64,000 nucleotides of DNA from RBG-16-66-20 sp964564865 (lineage in GTDB: Bacteria > Pseudomonadota > Gammaproteobacteria > Burkholderiales > SG8-39). The translations under genes were made by a program, and so were the position numbers. This document shows positions 40,763-48,650 of the stretch, in pieces (position 1 is the first letter of the stretch; each line of letters begins with the position of its first letter). The notes beneath the pieces are model-generated. The model did not search any database, was not told the DNA's origin, and was given only the letters and a program-made list of their open reading frames with translations. The stretch covers positions 1 through 64,000 of the forward strand of contig CAZMDA010000006.1 in assembly GCA_964564865.1 (NCBI GenBank), given 5' to 3'.

Positions 40763-41736
40763 GTCTCCGCCATCCTTTCCTTGTTTAGGTCCTGTAGCGT
40801 GGCCTGCAACTCATCCTGCTCGATGTCCCGGGCAATGCACACCAGGCTGTTGCGGCGGTCCGGGCCGGGCCAGTCGCGGAAGCGCTGCGGCTTGTGGAAC
40901 ACGCCCTGCACCCCCTGCACCAGCGCAACCTCGCCGGTGTCCTCCATCCGGATCAGCCCCTTCACGCGCAGCAGGCGCGCGCCGAAGCGCTCGCCCACGG
41001 CGCGCGACCACGCGGCCCATCCGGCCCAGGTGACCGGCGGCTGCGGGCGGAAGGCGAAGGCGCGGATGCCGCTCGGGCGCCCGTGCGGGCGGATCGGCCC
41101 GAGCATCCCGAGCGCGGGCATGGGCTTGCGCGCGTGCCGCAGAGGGGCGAACGCCGCGGCGGCATCGCCGGCGAACTCGGCGTCCGGATTGAGCGTCGCG
41201 AGGAAGGCGGCGGCGGGCGCCGGGTCGGCGAGGTCGCGCTTGGTGAGGACGATGCGGTCGGCCATCGCCGCCTGCTTGTCCAGCTCGGCGTGCTGCTCGC
41301 GCGAGGCGAGGAAGTGCTGCGCGTCGACGGTGCATACCACCGCGTCCAGCACGTAGTCGGATACCACCAGCGGGTGGCCCAGCAGGATGTGCAGCAGCGG
41401 CGCGGGGTCGGCGGCGCCGCTGGTCTCGATGACCACGCGCTCGAAGGGCGGCACCTCGCCGCGCGCGCGGCGGTGGTTGAGGTCCGCCAGGGTCTCGTGC
41501 AGCGCGCCGGTGTTGGCGCAGCACAGGCAGCCCGCATCCAGCAGCACCACGTTGTCGGCGGCCTGCGCGAGCACCACCTGGTCCAGGCCGATGTCGCCCA
41601 GTTCGTTCACCACCACCGCGGTGTTGGCCAGGGCCGGCGCCTTCAGCGCGGCATTGAGCAGGGTGGTCTTGCCGCTGCCGAGGAAGCCGGTCAGCAGGAA
41701 GACGGGGATGCGCGCCGCGCCGGGGGAACTATTCAC
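40759..41736 (-). CDS. COG0523 (CobW/YjiA-type) GTPase, putative metallochaperone
   Basis: A 325-residue G3E GTPase. Walker A is LTGFLGSGKTTLLN (residues 15-28); the signature metal site is LLDAGCLCCANTG (CxCC), followed by ERVVIETSGAADPAPLLHIL and the guanine motif IVLTKRDLADP. The C-terminal domain is shorter than in CobW proper. Family members deliver zinc or cobalt to client enzymes. Coupling to the metal-dependent amidohydrolase just downstream suggests that enzyme as client (inference). The start overlaps the LysR stop by 8 bases. Confidence 0.9.
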   Translation of the reverse strand: MNSSPGAARIPVFLLTGFLGSGKTTLLNAALKAPALANTAVVVNELGDIGLDQVVLAQAADNVVLLDAGCLCCANTGALHETLADLNHRRARGEVPPFERVVIETSGAADPAPLLHILLGHPLVVSDYVLDAVVCTVDAQHFLASREQHAELDKQAAMADRIVLTKRDLADPAPAAAFLATLNPDAEFAGDAAAAFAPLRHARKPMPALGMLGPIRPHGRPSGIRAFAFRPQPPVTWAGWAAWSRAVGERFGARLLRVKGLIRMEDTGEVALVQGVQGVFHKPQRFRDWPGPDRRNSLVCIARDIEQDELQATLQDLNKERMAET

Positions 41737-42658
41737 CGCGGCCGCGCCTCGGCTTGCGGTCGCCGAACAGATCGGCGAGGGCGGCGCGCAGCCAGCGGTT
41801 GGCGCCGTCGTTCTCGACCCGCTCGTGCCAGAAAATGGAGACGTCGAAGGACGGGATCGGGATCGGCAGCGGGTGCACGCGCGCGTTCACCAGGCGCGCG
41901 GTGGCGCCGGCGACGCGGCTGGGGACGCTGACGATGAGGTCGGTGCTGGCGATGATGAGCGGCACGACGACGAAGTGCGGCACGCGCAGCGCGACGTTCT
42001 CGTGCACGCCGCGCTCGGCGAGCGTGCGTTCCAGCACCTGGTGGCCCGAGCCCATGGAGGCGATCAGCACGTGCCGCGCCGAGAGGAACTCCTTCAGCGT
42101 CAGCGGCGCGCGCTGGCCCAGGGGATGGTCCTGGCGCGTCATGCAGACGTAGTGCTCCTCGAACAGGCGCGCGCGGCGGATCCGCTCGGGCAGCTGCGGC
42201 AGGTAGCCCACCGCGAGGTCGATGTCGCCGGTCTCCAGGCGCACCGCGAGTTCCGAGGCGGGCAGCTGCGCGGTCTCCAGACGCATCGCCGGGCTGCGCT
42301 CGTGCATGAAGCGCATCAGCGCGGGCAGCAGCACCGTCTCGCCGACGTCGGTCATGAACACGCGCAGGCCGCGGGTGGACGTGGCCGGCTCGAAGGCCTC
42401 GCGCTTGCCCATGGCGCCGCGCACCATGGCGAGCGCCTCCATGAGGGGCGGGGCCAGCTCCAGCGCGCGCGGGGTGGGGAGCATCCCGGAGCGGGTGTTG
42501 ACGAACAGGGGGTCGCCGAACTGCTTGCGCAGGCGCCCGAGCGCGCTCGACATCGCCGACTGCGACAGCCCGATCTGGCCCGCGGCGCGGGTGACGCTGC
42601 CGTGGCGGAACAGCGCCTCGAACGCGAGCAGCAGGTTCAGGTCCGGCGTGTCGCTCAA
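41729..42658 (-). CDS. LysR-family transcriptional regulator
   Basis: A 309-residue regulator of the NodD/PcpR/NahR-like branch. The helix-turn-helix is LLLAFEALFRHGSVTRAAGQ, then LSQSAMSSALGRLRKQFGDP. The effector domain starts at about residue 95 (RGLRVFMTDVGETVLLPALM) and shows ELAVRLETGDIDLAVGYLPQ. It is transcribed away from the isochorismatase-like gene across 120 bases containing a perfect inverted repeat, the classic LysR arrangement, so it probably controls both operons and itself. Confidence 0.93.
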   Translation of the reverse strand: MSDTPDLNLLLAFEALFRHGSVTRAAGQIGLSQSAMSSALGRLRKQFGDPLFVNTRSGMLPTPRALELAPPLMEALAMVRGAMGKREAFEPATSTRGLRVFMTDVGETVLLPALMRFMHERSPAMRLETAQLPASELAVRLETGDIDLAVGYLPQLPERIRRARLFEEHYVCMTRQDHPLGQRAPLTLKEFLSARHVLIASMGSGHQVLERTLAERGVHENVALRVPHFVVVPLIIASTDLIVSVPSRVAGATARLVNARVHPLPIPIPSFDVSIFWHERVENDGANRWLRAALADLFGDRKPRRGRGE

Positions 42659-42665
42659 GGCGCAC

Positions 42666-42682
42666 TATCCATGTGATGGATA
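42666..42682. promoter_or_regulatory. Inverted repeat in the LysR divergent control region
   Basis: TATCCAT and ATGGATA flank GTG, a perfect 7-bp-arm repeat 7 bases upstream of the LysR start. It lies in an AT-rich stretch (42666-42720), in contrast with the GC-rich genes, and contains the pattern ATC-N9-GAT. It is the best candidate site for the adjacent LysR protein. Confidence 0.6.
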
Positions 42683-42778
42683 TCGAGAATACAAGAGATT
42701 GATTTGACTAATATTATAGGCCTGCCTAAGCTGAAGCGGTCAACTCTTGCCGGCCCGCATGGAAAGGAGAGATCGCGC

Positions 42779-43504
42779 ATGAAGCCCTGGGATGGCTATA
42801 TCAGCGAGGAAGACCAGAAGGCCACCTTCGCAGCGGGCTTCGGCCGTGCGGGCGGCATCGGCCAGCGTCCCGCATTGCTCATCATCGACGTGCAGTACCG
42901 CACCATCGGCACGTCGCCGAAGCCGTTCTGGGAGTCCATCAAGGAGTTCCCGACTTCCTGCGGCGAGATCGGCTGGAACGCGATGCGCAACATCGCGGTG
43001 CTGCTCGCGGAGTTCCGCCGCCAAGGCTGGCCCGTCCTCTATCCGCACGTGGCGCCCAAGAACAAGGCCACCGACGGCGGCCGCCTGGCGCAGAAGGTGC
43101 CCGCGATCATGAACATTCCCGAGAAGGGCTACGAGTTCCCGGCCGAGATCGCGCCGCGCGAGGGCGACGTGCTGCTGCCCAAGAAGCACCCGAGCGCCTT
43201 CTTCGCCACGCCGCTGGCGAGCCACCTCATCGACCTCCAGGCCGACACCCTGGTGGTGACCGGATGCACCACCAGCGGCTGCGTGCGCGGCAGCGTCGTC
43301 GACGCCTTCGCCTACAACTTCCGCGTGCTGGTGCCGCAGGACGCGGTCTACGACCGCTGCCAGGCCTCGCACGCGGTGAACCTCTTCGACATGGCCGCCA
43401 AGTATGCCGATGTCGGCACGACGGACGAGATCCTGCGCGGGCTGCAGCAGCTGGCGGGCGGCCGCCCGCAGCCTGCGGCGCAGGGAGCAGGGGTCCGGGC
43501 ATGA
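42779..43504 (+). CDS. Isochorismatase-like cysteine hydrolase (N-carbamoylsarcosine amidase type)
   Basis: A 241-residue amidase. GGAAAGGAGA just upstream supports ATG 42779 (MKPWDGYISEEDQKA). The catalytic triad of the family is Asp in ALLIIDVQYRTIG, Lys in LLPKKHPSAFFATPL and Cys in TLVVTGCTTSGCVRGSVVDA. The length and the N-terminal extension resemble N-carbamoylsarcosine and related N-carbamoyl amidohydrolases more than nicotinamidase. Beside a hydantoinase-like gene this suggests hydrolysis of an N-carbamoyl or maleamate-type amide. It opens the plus-strand operon, and its stop overlaps the next start as ATGA. Confidence 0.88.
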   Translation: MKPWDGYISEEDQKATFAAGFGRAGGIGQRPALLIIDVQYRTIGTSPKPFWESIKEFPTSCGEIGWNAMRNIAVLLAEFRRQGWPVLYPHVAPKNKATDGGRLAQKVPAIMNIPEKGYEFPAEIAPREGDVLLPKKHPSAFFATPLASHLIDLQADTLVVTGCTTSGCVRGSVVDAFAYNFRVLVPQDAVYDRCQASHAVNLFDMAAKYADVGTTDEILRGLQQLAGGRPQPAAQGAGVRA

Positions 43505-44493
43505 GGATTGCGGTGATCCACGACTACGCGGATGTCTTTCGCACGACGAGGCAGTTCAAGCGGCTGTCGGACCACGAGGTCGTCATCCACACCGATGCCT
43601 ATACCGATCCGGCGCGCATGATCGAGCAGGTCGCCGGCGCCGACGCGCTCCTGCTCACGCAGCAGCGCATCCCTCTCACGAGGGCCGTGGTCGAGAAACT
43701 GCCGGGGCTCCGCTTCGTCTGCCAGACGGGTCCGAACGCCGACCATGTCGACATCAAGGCCTGCACGGACCACGGCATCGTCGTATCGCTGGGCATGCAC
43801 AGCAAGGAGGTGACCGAGGGGGCAGGGCAATCCGTGACCGCGGAACTCGCCTGGGGCATGATCCTCGGCGCGCTGCGCCACATCCCGTTCGAGGTTGAAC
43901 GGATGAAGGCGGGCCACTGGCAGTCCACCGTCGGCACGCGCCTCTTCGGCAGCACGCTGGGCGTCTACGCCTTCGGGCATATCGGCGGCGCCCTCGCGCG
44001 CGTCGGCCGCGCCTTCGGGATGCGGGTCCTGTGCTGGGGACGGGGAAGCTCGCTCGAGAAGGCGCGGCAGGAGGGCTTCGAGTGCGCGACCAGCCGCGAG
44101 GCGTTCTTCGAGAGCGCCGACATCCTGAGCCTGCACCTGCCGTCGAATCCGTCCACGCGCGGCATCGTGACGGCGAAGGACCTGGCGCGGATGAAGCCGA
44201 CCGCCCTGCTCGTCAACACCAGTCGCGCCGCGATCATCGAGGAGGGCGCGCTGGTGAATGCCTTGCGCGCCGGACGGCCCGGGTTCGCGGCCATCGACGT
44301 CTATGAACGCGAGCCGGTGGTCGGTGGCGACCATCCGCTGCTGGGCCTCAGGAACGCCTTGTGCACGCCCCACCTCGGCTATGCGGAGCGGGAGAGCTAC
44401 GAGGGGCTCTATGCGACGGCGGTCGAGCATCTGCTCGCCTTCGCCGCGGGCCGCCCGCAGAACGTCATGAATCCGTCGGTGCTCGGGAACTAG
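43501..44493 (+). CDS. D-2-hydroxyacid dehydrogenase family protein
   Basis: A 330-residue NAD-dependent dehydrogenase of the phosphoglycerate-dehydrogenase family. The nucleotide-binding loop reads TLGVYAFGHIGGALARVGRA; the first Gly of GxGxxG is Ala. Active-site residues are Arg in LLVNTSRAAIIEEGALV, Glu in IDVYEREPV and His in CTPHLGYAERES. It reduces 2-oxo acids or oxidises D-2-hydroxy acids, and here presumably handles an acid released by the upstream amidase. Confidence 0.9.
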   Translation: MRIAVIHDYADVFRTTRQFKRLSDHEVVIHTDAYTDPARMIEQVAGADALLLTQQRIPLTRAVVEKLPGLRFVCQTGPNADHVDIKACTDHGIVVSLGMHSKEVTEGAGQSVTAELAWGMILGALRHIPFEVERMKAGHWQSTVGTRLFGSTLGVYAFGHIGGALARVGRAFGMRVLCWGRGSSLEKARQEGFECATSREAFFESADILSLHLPSNPSTRGIVTAKDLARMKPTALLVNTSRAAIIEEGALVNALRAGRPGFAAIDVYEREPVVGGDHPLLGLRNALCTPHLGYAERESYEGLYATAVEHLLAFAAGRPQNVMNPSVLGN

Positions 44494-44549
44494 TGCAAGG
44501 CGGCAACGCAAGTGCTTGCCGATCGTCAACCGTACATGAAGGAGTGGTG

Positions 44550-45551
44550 ATGAAATTTTCGCTGGGAAGCCTGCAGGCGCTGTCGCGGGTCGTGGCCGCT
44601 TTGGGGGCGGCGCTGTTCGCCGCCGCCGCCGTTGCCCAGGAGTACCCGAGCAAGCCGATCCGGGTCATCGTCGCATTCCCGCCGGGGGGCGTGGCCGATA
44701 CCGTGGCGCGGCTGGTTGCGGCCAAGCTGCCCGAGGCGCTGGGGCAGCCCGGCCAGACGATGGTGATCGAGAACCGCAGCGGGGCCGGCGGCGTCATCGG
44801 CACCGACCTGCTCGCCAAGTCCGCTCCGGACGGCTACACGCTCGGCGTCGTCATCGACACGCACGCCGTCAATCCGCACATCTACCGCAAGCTGCCCTTC
44901 GACACGTTCTCCGGCTTTGCGCCGGTCTCGCTGGCCGCCACCATCCCCCTTGCCGTGATGGTGAACCCGTCGCTTCCGGCTTCCTCGCTGAAGGAGCTGG
45001 CGGCCCTGGCGAAGTCCAGGCCCGGGGCATTGAGCTACGGCTCGCCCGGCGGCGCCGGCACGGCCGGGCACCTCGCGGCGGAGCAGTTCAAGCTGATCGC
45101 CGGCATCGACATCGTGCACGTGCCCTACAAGGGCGGCGCGCCGGCGATCGCGGACCTGCTGGGCGGGCAGGTCCAGCTGGCGATCGTGGCTGCCAGCGGC
45201 ATCGTTTCCCATACCCGCTCCGGGAAGCTGCGCGCGCTCGCGGTCAGCGGCGCCAGGCGCTCGCCCGCGCTGCCGGAAGTGCCGACCGCGGCGGAGGCGG
45301 GATTCCCGCAGCTTGACTCCGGGCCCTGGACCGGGTTCCTCGCGCCGGCGGGGACGCCGCCGGCGATCGTCGCGCGGCTGTCGCGCGAGATCGCGCGCGT
45401 GCTCAAGGATCCCGCGGTGAGCGACAAGCTCACCGCGCAGACCATGGAGATCGTGGGCAGCACGCCGGAGCAGTTCGCGGCGATCATCCGCGCCGAGCAC
45501 GACAAGTGGGGCAAGCTCATCAAGGACGCCAACCTCAACATCAGCCAGTGA
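44550..45551 (+). CDS. TctC/Bug-family substrate-binding protein (tandem copy 1)
   Basis: A 333-residue periplasmic receptor with a Sec signal (LSRVVAALGAALFAAAAVAQ). The mature part starts EYPSKPIRVIVAFPPGGVAD and includes VIENRSGAGGVIGTDLLAK, IDTHAVNPHIYRKLPFDTFS, HVPYKGGAPAIADLLGGQ and NLNISQ at the end. GGAGTGGTG precedes ATG 44550. A hairpin-forming CGGCAA..TTGCCG (44501-44521) lies in the leader. The next gene is a close paralog, and both share the unusual VIDTHAVNP/VLDTHAVNP segment, so they probably arose by tandem duplication. Confidence 0.93.
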   Translation: MKFSLGSLQALSRVVAALGAALFAAAAVAQEYPSKPIRVIVAFPPGGVADTVARLVAAKLPEALGQPGQTMVIENRSGAGGVIGTDLLAKSAPDGYTLGVVIDTHAVNPHIYRKLPFDTFSGFAPVSLAATIPLAVMVNPSLPASSLKELAALAKSRPGALSYGSPGGAGTAGHLAAEQFKLIAGIDIVHVPYKGGAPAIADLLGGQVQLAIVAASGIVSHTRSGKLRALAVSGARRSPALPEVPTAAEAGFPQLDSGPWTGFLAPAGTPPAIVARLSREIARVLKDPAVSDKLTAQTMEIVGSTPEQFAAIIRAEHDKWGKLIKDANLNISQ

Positions 45552-45567
45552 CCACCAGGAGCCAAGC

Positions 45568-46563
45568 ATGAGCCCGATCCGATCCACCCCCGTTGTGCTG
45601 CGCTGCCTCGCGTTCGCGGGCGCGATGCTGGTCGCCGCGTCCGCCGCGGCGCAGGAGTTCCCCTCCAAGCCGATCCGCATCATCGTGCCGTTCCCGCCCG
45701 GCGGCATGGTCGACGTCGTCGCGCGCCTGACCGCGGCCAAGCTCCCGGAGGCCCTGGGGCAGCGCACCATACCGGTCCTGGTCGAGAACCGGCCCGGGGC
45801 GAGCGGCACCATCGGCACGGAAGCGGCCGCGAAATCCAAGCCCGACGGCTACACGCTGGTCATGGTGCTGGATACGCATGCGGTCAACCCGCTGATCTAC
45901 AAGACGCTGCCCTACGACACGTTCAAGGACCTGGTGCCGGTATCGTTGACCGTGAAGGTGCCGCTGGTGGTGGTGGCGACGCCATCGCTCCAGGCGAACT
46001 CCATGCAGGAACTGGTCGCCCTGGCGAAGAGCCGGCCCGGATCCCTGAGCTACGCATCCGGGGGCGCGGGGACGGCAGGACACCTCGCCGCGGAGCAGTT
46101 CAAGTTCCTGACCGGCGTGGACATCGTCCACGTCCCCTACAAGGGCGGTCCGCCGGCCATCGCGGACCTGCTCAGCGGGCAGGTGCACGTGACGTTGCTC
46201 GCGATCAGCGGCCTTCTGTCGCATATCCGGTCGGGGAAGATGAAGCCGCTGGCGCTCGTGGGTCCCCAGCGCTCGCCTTCCCTGCCGAACGTGCCGTCGA
46301 CGGCGGAGGCGGGGTTTCCGCAGCTCGACACCACGACCTGGTCCGGCGTCATGGCCCCGGCCGGCACGCCGCCGGCGATCGTTTCCCGGCTGTCGCGCGA
46401 GTTCGCCAACGTGCTCCGCGATCCGGAGGTGCATGGCAAGTTGACTGGCTCCGCCATGGAGGTCGTCGGCAGCACGCCCGAGCAGTTCGGCAGCCTGATC
46501 CGGCACGAGTACGACAAGTGGGTCAAGCTGGTGAAGGACGCGAACCTGAACCTCTCGCAATAG
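45568..46563 (+). CDS. TctC/Bug-family substrate-binding protein (tandem copy 2)
   Basis: A 331-residue receptor with a Sec signal (LRCLAFAGAMLVAASAAAQ), 16 bases behind copy 1. Matching segments are FPSKPIRIIVPFPPGGMVDV, VLVENRPGASGTIGTEAAAK, VLDTHAVNPLIYKTLPYDTF, VHVPYKGGPPAIADLLSGQV and a C-terminal WVKLVKDANLNLSQ, all close to copy 1. Differences cluster in the middle (SLTVKVPLVVVATPSLQANS versus SLAATIPLAVMVNPSLPASS), which may change ligand choice. It is followed by a racemase-like gene. Confidence 0.93.
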   Translation: MSPIRSTPVVLRCLAFAGAMLVAASAAAQEFPSKPIRIIVPFPPGGMVDVVARLTAAKLPEALGQRTIPVLVENRPGASGTIGTEAAAKSKPDGYTLVMVLDTHAVNPLIYKTLPYDTFKDLVPVSLTVKVPLVVVATPSLQANSMQELVALAKSRPGSLSYASGGAGTAGHLAAEQFKFLTGVDIVHVPYKGGPPAIADLLSGQVHVTLLAISGLLSHIRSGKMKPLALVGPQRSPSLPNVPSTAEAGFPQLDTTTWSGVMAPAGTPPAIVSRLSREFANVLRDPEVHGKLTGSAMEVVGSTPEQFGSLIRHEYDKWVKLVKDANLNLSQ

Positions 46564-46617
46564 CGGCGCGGGCGGCGTCCGGTTGCAGGATTCGCCTGGA
46601 CGTGGAAAGGTCCTGCC

Positions 46618-47406
46618 ATGAGGATCTGGCACCAGAGCATGACCGTCCTGGAGGACCTGCCGGACTACGCCGCGCGGATGGCGGCGCACATCCGGACGGT
46701 GGTGCGCCCGGACACCGAGGTGGTGCTGCATGGCCTGCTGCCGGGAACGTATCCGGCGAACTACCCCGGCTCCGACATCGGCCACGCGGCGCTGTTCGCG
46801 TTGCACAGCCTGCAGTTCCCGCTGCAGGCGTTGAACGCCGAGAAGGCGGGCTTCGACGCCTTCGCCGCCTGCACGCTGGTGGACCCGCTGCTGCGCGAGG
46901 CGCGCGACATGGTGCGCATCCCGGTGGTGGCGGCAGGCGAGACCTGCTTCCTCGCCGCGGCGGCGGGCGGGCGCCGCTTCGGCATGCTCATCTTCATCGA
47001 CCGCATGGTGCAGCACTACCGGGAGCAGGTGCGGGACCTCGGGTTGTCGGACTGCTGCGTCGGCATCGAGCCGGTCGGGTTCGGCTTCCAGGACGTGGTG
47101 AATTCCTTCGATGAGCCCGCGCGCGTGAAGGACCTGTTCGCGCTCGCCGCCCGCCGCATGATCGCGAAAGGGGCGCAGGCGATCATTCCAGGCGAGATCC
47201 CGATGAACGTGCTGCTCACGACCTCGGGCATGCGCGAGGTGGACGGCGTGCCGCTGCTGGACAGCCTGGCGCTGACGCTGCAGGCCGCGGAGGCCGCGGT
47301 GGACGCGCCCGAGCCGCAGGCGCCGGGCTGGGTCGGGGACAAGGTGCCGCGCGAGCGCCTCGTGCAGGTGCTGCGCTTCTACGGCCTGGACCGGTTCCTG
47401 AAGTAG
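46618..47406 (+). CDS. Asp/Glu/hydantoin racemase-family protein lacking the second catalytic Cys
   Basis: A 262-residue protein of the aspartate/glutamate racemase superfamily. Seen: N-terminal MRIWHQSMTVLEDLPDYAAR, FDAFAACTLVDPLLREARDM with the first catalytic Cys, and VVAAGETCFLAAAAGGRRFG. The second catalytic position, normally in a GCAG/GCTG-type loop, reads GAQAIIPGEIPMNVL, with Glu where Cys is expected. It may therefore act as a decarboxylase, isomerase or lyase-type member and not a two-base racemase. It lies 2 bases before the MmgE/PrpD gene. Confidence 0.78.
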   Translation: MRIWHQSMTVLEDLPDYAARMAAHIRTVVRPDTEVVLHGLLPGTYPANYPGSDIGHAALFALHSLQFPLQALNAEKAGFDAFAACTLVDPLLREARDMVRIPVVAAGETCFLAAAAGGRRFGMLIFIDRMVQHYREQVRDLGLSDCCVGIEPVGFGFQDVVNSFDEPARVKDLFALAARRMIAKGAQAIIPGEIPMNVLLTTSGMREVDGVPLLDSLALTLQAAEAAVDAPEPQAPGWVGDKVPRERLVQVLRFYGLDRFLK

Positions 47407-47408
47407 CC

Positions 47409-48650
47409 ATGTCGCGCGACGCGCAGCTGGCCGCGGTGCTGGAGTGGCTGTGGCGCGATGCGCCGCCGCCCGCAGTGGACCGCAAGGCGCGCCTGCTGCT
47501 GCTGGACACAATGGGCTGCGTCATCGCCGCCAGCCGCAATCCGAAGCTGCGGCGGCTCGCGGTCCGGCTGGCGAAGGTCGAGCCGGGCAGGATTCGCGTG
47601 CCCGGATTCACGCAGCGCTTCTCCGTATCCGCCGCTGCCTACCTGTTCGCGATCGCGGCCTGCTGGGACGAGGCCTGCGAAGGGCTCGCCCGCGCGCACG
47701 GCCGCCCGGGCGTGCCGGTGATCGCCGCCTGCTATGCGTTGGCGCAGGCCCTGGGCCGTTCCTTCGGCGCGACGCTGCGCGCAATCGTCGCCGGCTACGA
47801 GGCGGGCGGCCGCATGGGCGAGGCAGTGCGAATGGCGCCGAGCCTGCACGTGGACGCGACCTGGCCCGGGTTCGGCGTCGCGGTGGCCGTGGTCCGGTTG
47901 TCCGGAGGCACCTCGACACAGGCCCTCGACGCGGTGCGCATCGCCGCCTGCCAGATGCCGAGGTCCCTGTACCTGCCGGTGAAGGCGGGCGCCGATGCGC
48001 GCAACACCTACCTTGCGCATTCGGCACAGCTGGGCCTGCTGGCTGCACACGCCTCGCTCGCGGGGATCTCGGCGCCTGCGGGCGCGCTCGACGCCATCGG
48101 ATCGGGCCGCTTTGCCGGGCGCGGAAAGTGGCTGGTGCTCGAGGGCTACCTGAAGCCCTATGCGGCGGTCCGGCACGTGCACTATGGCGTCGCGGCAGCG
48201 CTGGCGCTGCGGCCTCGGCTCGCCAGGCGGCTGCGCGCCATCACGCGGATCGAGCTCTCCACCTACGCCGAGGCGCTCGCCTATTGCGGCAACCGAGCGC
48301 CGAAGACGCCGATCCAGGCGCAGTTCAGCCTCACCTTCGGCGTCGCGGCGGCGCTGGCGACCGGGGATCTCGCGCCGTCCGCCTATGGCATGGACGATCG
48401 GACGATTGCCGAGCTCGAGCGAAAGGTGGTGCTGTCGGAAGACCGGGCGCTGACGAGATCCGGCAGACGGGGCGCGACGCTCGTCGTCCGCCTGGGGCGC
48501 GAGCGCCTGGTCCACGCCGTGGACCGCGTCAGCGGCGACCCGGCGCAGCCGATGACGCGCGCCGAGGTGCTGGCGAAGTTCGCGCGCTACGCCGGCCGCC
48601 GGGCGGCCGGGGGCTCGCCGTTCCTCGCCCGGCTGCTCAGTCGGCCTTGA
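47409..48650 (+). CDS. MmgE/PrpD family protein
   Basis: A 413-residue protein of the 2-methylcitrate dehydratase/cis-aconitate decarboxylase fold. Seen: KARLLLLDTMGCVIAASRNP, AACWDEACEGLARAHGRPGV, AIVAGYEAGGRMGEAVR, DATWPGFGVAVAVVRLSGGT, GYLKPYAAVRHVHYGVAAAL (the VHP-type loop) and KTPIQAQFSLTFGVAAALAT. It is about 40 residues shorter than PrpD. Many such proteins in Bug-rich operons have unassigned roles; dehydration or isomerisation of a carboxylic acid is likely. Its 3' end overlaps the convergent TctC gene by 14 bases. Confidence 0.87.
   Translation: MSRDAQLAAVLEWLWRDAPPPAVDRKARLLLLDTMGCVIAASRNPKLRRLAVRLAKVEPGRIRVPGFTQRFSVSAAAYLFAIAACWDEACEGLARAHGRPGVPVIAACYALAQALGRSFGATLRAIVAGYEAGGRMGEAVRMAPSLHVDATWPGFGVAVAVVRLSGGTSTQALDAVRIAACQMPRSLYLPVKAGADARNTYLAHSAQLGLLAAHASLAGISAPAGALDAIGSGRFAGRGKWLVLEGYLKPYAAVRHVHYGVAAALALRPRLARRLRAITRIELSTYAEALAYCGNRAPKTPIQAQFSLTFGVAAALATGDLAPSAYGMDDRTIAELERKVVLSEDRALTRSGRRGATLVVRLGRERLVHAVDRVSGDPAQPMTRAEVLAKFARYAGRRAAGGSPFLARLLSRP

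Noticed and set aside
44501..44521. CGGCAA..TTGCCG hairpin before the tandem TctC genes, considered as an attenuator or riboswitch.
   Set aside because: It is only a 6-bp stem with no alternative pairing or T-tract, too weak to call.
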